From assembly GCA_017654935.2 (NCBI GenBank), contig CM065690.1, positions 8,466,202 through 8,530,201 on the forward strand: a stretch of DNA of 64,000 nt, written 5' to 3'. The notes under the pieces are model-generated. The model ran no database searches, was not told the DNA's origin, and saw nothing but the letters and a program-made list of their open reading frames with translations. The position numbers and the translations under genes were made by a program. Shown one piece after another: positions 59,021-64,000 of the stretch. Source of the DNA: Phymorhynchus buccinoides. Its lineage: Eukaryota > Mollusca > Gastropoda > Neogastropoda > Raphitomidae. The stretch's first letter is position 1. Each line of letters begins with the position of its first letter.

Positions 59021-59036
59021 TTTGCGCGCACACATA

Positions 59037-59097
<61 letters not shown>

Positions 59098-59194
59098 CAA
59101 AAGCTTATGCACTCTTATTGATTCCTGAACAAGCAGAAAGAGACAATACAGAGACAAGACACACACACGCACGCACACACACACACACACACAA
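58801..59194. repeat. (GA)n, (GT)n and (CA)n microsatellites
   Basis: (GA)n about 58804-58870; (GT)n 58989-59018 and 59041-59095; (CA)n 59159-59194, separated by short unique segments. Confidence 0.95.
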
Positions 59195-59341
59195 TCTCTC
59201 ACGCACATATGCAAGCCCCCTCGAATATATGGCACACAAAAGTTTAAAACAGAAATGGAATAGCTAAACATGGATTGATTTATAAAAACAAATTAAATCT
59301 TAAACCAGTAAGCACTTCCAATGAAAGTTCCATGCACGCTG

Positions 59342-59342
<1 letters not shown>

Positions 59343-59402
<60 letters not shown>

Positions 59403-59526
59403 CGTGCGCACATACATGCATGCATGCAAAAAAGCATGTACGCATGCATGCAAAAAAGCATGTACGCATGCACGCGCGCACGCATGTACGCGCACACGCG
59501 CGCGCGTACACGCACCCACGCACACG

Positions 59527-59600
<74 letters not shown>
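59343..59600. repeat. (CA)n pair around a GCATGC/CGCG-rich block
   Basis: (CA)n 59343-59399 and 59530-59600 flank a block with ATGCATGCATGCAAAAAAGC repeated twice and alternating CG/CA steps (about 59400-59529). Alternating purine-pyrimidine over ~250 bp is a potential Z-DNA tract. Confidence 0.9.
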
Positions 59601-59601
<1 letters not shown>

Positions 59602-60540
59602 AACAGCATGACTTTAAAGGCAGGACAGGGATATAAATGGAGGGAGTTGAGCAAAAACGGCAGTTTTCGCCACATGCTGCGAACAAACCCTTCTTTTCTC
59701 CTCTTGTTGGTAGAGGCGTATGTCTAAAAATAGCCACCCGATTCCTGGAATCGGGCGCTACGGCTTTAAAGTTCCTACTAGAGGGAGAATAACCACTGCC
59801 TATAGGCTTTATCCACTGACTTTCGTCTTTCAAGTTTGACCAAAGAGAAACCTGGATCAAAGAGAAGATGCATATCTAGATAAAGAAAAACGGCTGTGTA
59901 ATACGTTTTGCAGTTGAAACTAGATCAGTGAAAGGCTTTTTTCAAGCCACAGTCAAGAAAACTTGACGTTTGGTTCACTCATTTTCTGCTGCTCTTAAAC
60001 AAAGTATCTTTTTCACAGAAAACAAAACAATCACACTAAGGAAAAGGCAAAAGTTTGATCTTCATGTTGTTACAAGTTTGAAATGCATAAACGGAGTCAA
60101 AGCACTATATCATTTTTTTTTTTAAAAGAAAAAGAAAATCCAACACTGACAACGTCTTCCTGAAACTGGCTGTACTGCTCATCCTCGTTTTCGCTCGCGT
60201 GACCTCTGACCTCCTAGCTCATTAATAAAAGTGAATTAGTTCTGCATGTAAAGCGAAACTTAAGCAGATCGAATGAAACAGGTTCATGCAACGTGTATGT
60301 TTGAATGACAGCCTCTGGTCCTTCACTATCTGCCCCCCAACCCCAACCCCTCTCACTTCATGTCCATTAGCCTATTTAATAGGTTTGGCAGTAATGGTGG
60401 GACGATATTGGTAGATTTTTGTTCTTTACATAATTCTCTGTCTCTCATCATCTGTATCTGTCTCTGTCTCTGTCTCTCACTCTCTCATACATTTTGTAAA
60501 AATAGGCTTCACCTAATCTTCACCCTTGAAAATAGTTTCC
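59601..60540. other. Spacer
   Basis: No gene recognised. A CCCGATTCCTGGAATCGGG palindrome is at 59741-59759. A related CCGATCCCTAGAATCGGG lies at about 63010, next to a similar 'ggc(t/c)tttaa' block, suggesting ends of one repeat family. Confidence 0.5.
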
Positions 60541-60546
60541 AGTGTT

Positions 60547-60548
60547 CA

Positions 60549-60618
<70 letters not shown>

Positions 60619-60653
60619 CTCGCTCTTTGTGTGTCTGTCTGCTCTCTCTCTGT

Positions 60654-60747
<94 letters not shown>

Positions 60748-60750
60748 CTC
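60547..60750. repeat. (CT)n microsatellite
   Basis: Two long (CT)n stretches (about 60551-60616 and 60658-60738) are separated by a TTGCTCGCTCTTTGTGTGTC-type interruption. Confidence 0.95.
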
Positions 60751-61856
60751 TCCTGTTTGCTTGTGTACAAGTGTTGATTTATAATTGCACATTGTTACTT
60801 TGGTAGATCAAAGGTTTGGGAAAGTTTGCATGAAAAATATGCTGAAAACGCTCAAACGTTCTCCCTGACGGAAACGAGTTCTAAAGGAAACACAGATGAC
60901 TGAACTGCATCAAGCTGATTGCATATTGAGTCAACGTTGCATCAATATTCAAATTTCATTTGGACCTTTCTAAAGTCGAATTGTCTTTCTTCTTTCTTTC
61001 CTTTTTTTTATATTACAAATAACTAGACTGCATAAGTATAAGTAAAAGAAGTGAAAAACACAAAATTCTGGCTTATTGCGCATTGAATATGCACCTATTA
61101 ATCAAAATAAAAAGCATTATAAAAGAACTTAAGAAACAGAACAAGATATGCTAGTTGTCAAGTCTATCAGTTGACAATGGAGGCTATGGCGGTTGTAACA
61201 CAGTTTTATTCATTCAAGATGCACAGAAAAATGTGCAGGCCCTCATTGCCATTTTAAAGCATGTAAAATTATAGCACAAAAGATTTTTTTCTCTGTCACA
61301 TATCAATGCAATGTAGTCCATAAGATGCTTTGGATTTACTGTGCTGGAAGAAATATTTGCACCCTTGCTGGCAACGGTGATTTTGGCTCTACATGAGCAG
61401 ACTAGCCCATTGTGTGACTCGTGATTGTAATGAGCTTAGAGCTTGGTCTGGTTTTTATGACAGGCACATAAAATTGCATGTAGCAAGACATAATTGTACA
61501 TTAGATAACCAATAAAAGCTAATGTAGTTGGATTCACAAGTGGTAATAGTGGTATTATGGTGACGTCACAAAGGGGCCTGTTTCTCACATAAACCACCAG
61601 CTGCGAAGGTGTTTCCCATCATTTTATGTTAGGGGAGGGTCTAAGGTACATGTGTGCCAAAGGACATGCCTTAACCCTAATTTGCAATTTGCCATTCATA
61701 TTATCCCATAAGCGGACGGACTATAAATGTCTTTACAAATAAGAAATGTCCCATATATATGATCTTCTTGATCGGGAGGACGTAAAACTTTAAATTTGGT
61801 GTGTCGTCTGTTGACACGGTAACAGCAGGGATGTCTAAAAATAGCGCAATTGAGTC
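60751..61856. other. AT-rich spacer
   Basis: No exon, RNA or clear transposon found. The block TCCCATATATATGATCTTCT + GAGGACGTAAAAC near 61749-61786 resembles sequence at 62474-62513 and, inverted, at 63680-63712, marking another dispersed repeat. Confidence 0.5.
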
Positions 61857-61919
61857 GTCTACTCTGAATAATTAGTGACGAGTAGACTATGCTCTGAATA
61901 ATTAGTGACAAGTAGACTA
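61857..61919. repeat. ~31-bp tandem duplication
   Basis: CTCTGAATAATTAGTGAC(G/A)A + GTAGACTA occurs twice back to back. Confidence 0.85.
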
Positions 61920-61939
61920 CTTAGTTCACTCGGTCACAT

Positions 61940-62252
61940 ATGAAATAAAATTGTTAAAGGAAATGCTAGTTCTGTATGCAGTTCTTTTAGTACTCTGGCT
62001 GGGACCTTATCTGGTCCCTGGGCTTTGTTCACATCTAAGTGTTTAAGTTTATTCTTTACAGCTTCTACTGTGATAACAATGTCTGTGCAGTCAGCCGGTG
62101 ATTATTTTTTGACTTGAGGCAAGGAATCTGATTTTCTTTAGTGAAAACACTAGCAAAATAATCATTCAAAACGTTAGCTTTATCCTGGCCAGCTGTAACT
62201 ATGTCTCCATGTTTATCTTTAAGTGTACTAACGCCAGTACATAACTTAAAGT
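61940..62252 (-). pseudogene. Non-LTR retrotransposon pol fragment, downstream part
   Basis: The minus strand reads KLCTGVSTLKDKHGDIVTAG, then KANVLNDYFASVFTKENQIP. After a frameshift near 62098 it reads DIVITVEAVKNKLKHLDVNK and KAQGPDKVPARVLKELHTEL. This is the linker just upstream of the reverse transcriptase domain in CR1/Jockey-type elements. Homology stops near 61940, before the catalytic boxes. Its upstream continuation is at 63106-63345. Confidence 0.8.
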
Positions 62253-63105
62253 CACGACAGGGGTATAAAAGGAGAGTGGCATGAGGCGCTGCTAAACAAC
62301 AATTACATTTAATTATTGAATACTTGTAGCGGTGCCATAGCCGATGAGGTTTAACCGAGGCGTGGTTACCGCTACACCTATCTGTAATAATAAAAAAATC
62401 GGGGCTTTACTGGTTTCGTACTGCCTCCGGGCATTGCCTCCAGTATTGTTCCCACCATATTTGTATTTACAAATGTCCCATATGTGTCTGATTCAGAACA
62501 AGAGGACGTAAAACACCATTTTCGACGTCGCGCTGCTAAACAACACCAAAATCATTTCGACATCTTAGTAAAACATTTTTATTAGAAAAAACACACCTTA
62601 TTAGTCAGTACTTGGAAAAGGACCACGGGATTTCGCTGAACACATCATTTCATCAAAAATAGGTAATTTCTTCTAAAAACAGGTACTACCCAAACCACAC
62701 ACTAAACCAAATCGATTTTACTATTTTAACCCAACAGTCATCAGAGATACTCAGCATAGCCTGCAATAAGATGACTAGATGTCGCAACATGGGGGGGGGG
62801 GGGGGGTCCCTCTTCTATCTCTACCCCCCCCCCCCCCCCCCCCCTTGGAGTCTCATCACTTTTTCTTGTATAAATGTCTCTTTGTGATATTTCTTAATTG
62901 GTTGTATGTACAATAGAGACCTTAGACCTTCAACAAGCTGCTCTCTTTTGCTTTCTGTTATATGTGTTTGTTTAAAACCAATTCTAGGCTAAGCTTAAAG
63001 GCCTATCAACCGATCCCTAGAATCGGGTAACGCTGGTCCGACACATCTGAAGCGGCGCGCGAAGCCTGCTCCCTCGCACAATAGGGGGGAAAGCCTAGAA
63101 TTAAT
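62253..63105. mobile_element. ~850-bp insertion splitting a non-LTR pol fragment
   Basis: It separates two pieces of one coding sequence that join in frame (NSR at the left of the break, L-KLCTGV at the right). Inside are a TATAAAAG at about 62264, a hairpin TGTAGCGGT...ACCGCTACA (about 62326-62377), an AATAATAAAAAAA near 62386, a poly-G/poly-C pair (62791-62844) and an AATTCTAGGCT/AGCCTAGAATT inverted pair (62982-62992, 63092-63102). The TATA box and polyadenylation-like signal could suggest LTR material; no protein is encoded and ends are not firmly placed. Confidence 0.55.
62791..62844. repeat. Poly-G / poly-C pair
   Basis: 16 G (62791-62806), 17 bases of pyrimidine-rich spacer, then about 21 C (62824-62844). 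It forms a potential hairpin, or G-quadruplex on each strand, and is prone to sequencing error. Confidence 0.9.
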
Positions 63106-63345
63106 GTACTTCCAAAACAGCTTCGGATTTATCTTACAGTTTTTTGCTATTTGTTTTTCATGATCTTTTGTCTCTTTCCTCAGTTGCTTAGAGCTCCTAT
63201 CTCTCAATTCTATGGAATCTCGGTATCGTTTACTAGCCTTAGATTTATTCTTTTCCAAGTATCTTCTATAGAGTATCTTCTATAATGTCTGTTCTTCTTA
63301 TTTACACTTTTTCTTAATCCCGGCCAGTGACATCCAATAATCATG
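63106..63345 (-). pseudogene. Non-LTR retrotransposon pol fragment, upstream part
   Basis: The minus strand reads HWPGLRKSVNKKNRHYRRY, then in another frame LEKNKSKASKRYRDSIELRD, KETKDHEKQIAKNCKINPKL and FWKYINSR, the basic linker between endonuclease and reverse transcriptase. The frame change coincides with a ~14-bp tandem duplication of 'tatagaagatact' type (about 63262-63290). Confidence 0.8.
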
Positions 63346-64000
63346 CTTTTTCTTTTTATTCTTACTGTTACCTTTTATTTTGTGTATATTATTGTCCATT
63401 GAGAGATGGATTTTATCTTTTATGTCCAACAATCATCAACACTCATGTCAACCGATATTTGTGGTCACTCTTACTCAGGGGACTAGTATGTGTGATGTCG
63501 GATATCATTTTAGTATCGTTTACGAAGATAAATAATAAACAAATTTCATTCACTCACTCACAATTCACCCGCCGAGGCGAGAGGTTGTAGCTCAGCGCAG
63601 CAGTGAAATCTGAAAACCAGTCCAGCAAGAAAAGGAAAGAAATCTTCGCCTACCAAGCCAGAGGCTAGACGAATTTAGCTTTACGTCCTCCTGGCCGAAG
63701 CCATATGGGGCATTACTTTTTACTTGTGGTTTTTATATCAGAGGCTAGCTAGCTACTATTAAGTATATACAAGAAAATTCAGTTGATACAAATATCAACT
63801 AAAGGAGGCCAAACAGTGTTAACATTATGTAGAAGAGTGTATTGCACTTCAAATGTGTATGAACATGTATGTCTTTTCAAAATATCTTCAAGGTGATGCA
63901 GTTGGCTACTTTAGAGAAGAAGAAAAAAAGTTATATAAAATATGAACGTGTCATGAAATACGTTCGTCATCGACCACTCAGACAAGAACAAAAAAGAAGT
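63346..64000. other. Terminal spacer
   Basis: No gene recognised. The region 63585-63715 (GCCGAGGCGAGAGGTTGTAG, TTTACGTCCTCCTGGCCGAA, GCCATATGGGGCATTAC) includes the inverted copy of the GAGGACGTAAA block found near 61780 and 62500, so it is probably part of a dispersed element. Confidence 0.45.

Noticed and set aside
62326..62377. Tiny LTR (TG...CA) interpretation of the TGTAGCGGT hairpin
   Set aside because: Only 52 bp, with no primer-binding site, paired LTR or target duplication seen; kept only as part of the unclassified insertion.

Overview
The window is animal nuclear DNA, most likely from a marine mollusc and probably a gastropod. The evidence is a spliced class A GPCR gene of the lophotrochozoan FMRFamide-receptor-like type, a tRNA-derived SINE with a mollusc-type central domain, a DIRS-type tyrosine-recombinase retrotransposon, CR1/Jockey-like non-LTR fragments, a Ginger-type DNA transposon, and very heavy microsatellite and minisatellite content. 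Two 500-base N blocks (3224-3723 and 45652-46151) are assembly gaps. There is no bacterial operon, rRNA or CRISPR array here.

Layout. 1-2290: dispersed repeat copies, an ~83-bp GAT-rich minisatellite and a GAT microsatellite. 3724-22140: about 18.4 kb of a 126-bp satellite (roughly 146 monomers) whose right part is a hairpin. 22141-24110: non-coding DNA with short palindromes, a dispersed repeat and a foldback element. 24156-36490: the only convincing host gene, a three-exon GPCR of 462 codons on the + strand. Its first intron holds 4.6 kb of 35/40-bp minisatellite that runs right up to exon 2. Its second intron holds a scrambled repeat composite, a broken Ginger-like transposon with terminal inverted repeats, and a 54-bp minisatellite. 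36491-45650: small non-autonomous DNA elements (a palindromic TA-flanked MITE, a TTAA-flanked piggyBac-like MITE, a 1.7-kb element with ~195-bp inverted repeats, and a CAGGG/CCCTG MITE inserted inside a SINE) plus a diverged repeat field rich in AGGTCA half-sites.

46152-49423: a 5'-truncated non-LTR reverse transcriptase (- strand) abuts a frame-broken gene (+ strand) of a repetitive family of unknown function. That gene has HEEADTR / DTDVVVLA / TGCDTVS motifs suggesting a PIN/FEN1-like nuclease and a Cys-rich tail. 50626-55902: a nearly complete DIRS element (- strand: gag, RT-RNase H, tyrosine recombinase) with terminal inverted repeats. It lies next to a 298-bp palindromic unit carrying fragments of both element ends, possibly an internally deleted DIRS derivative or its internal complementary region. 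55903-64000: a second copy of the palindromic MITE, long GT/CT/CA/GA microsatellites, retroposon tails, and another non-LTR fragment split by an ~850-bp insertion.

The GPCR would act at the plasma membrane as a neuropeptide-like receptor. Everything else looks like selfish or structural DNA in various states of decay. The tyrosine recombinase is the only mobile-element ORF seen without a break. The unusual items are the hairpin satellite, the minisatellite acting as 3' splice-site context for exon 2, the nested insertions, the palindromic DIRS relative and the PIN-like multicopy family.
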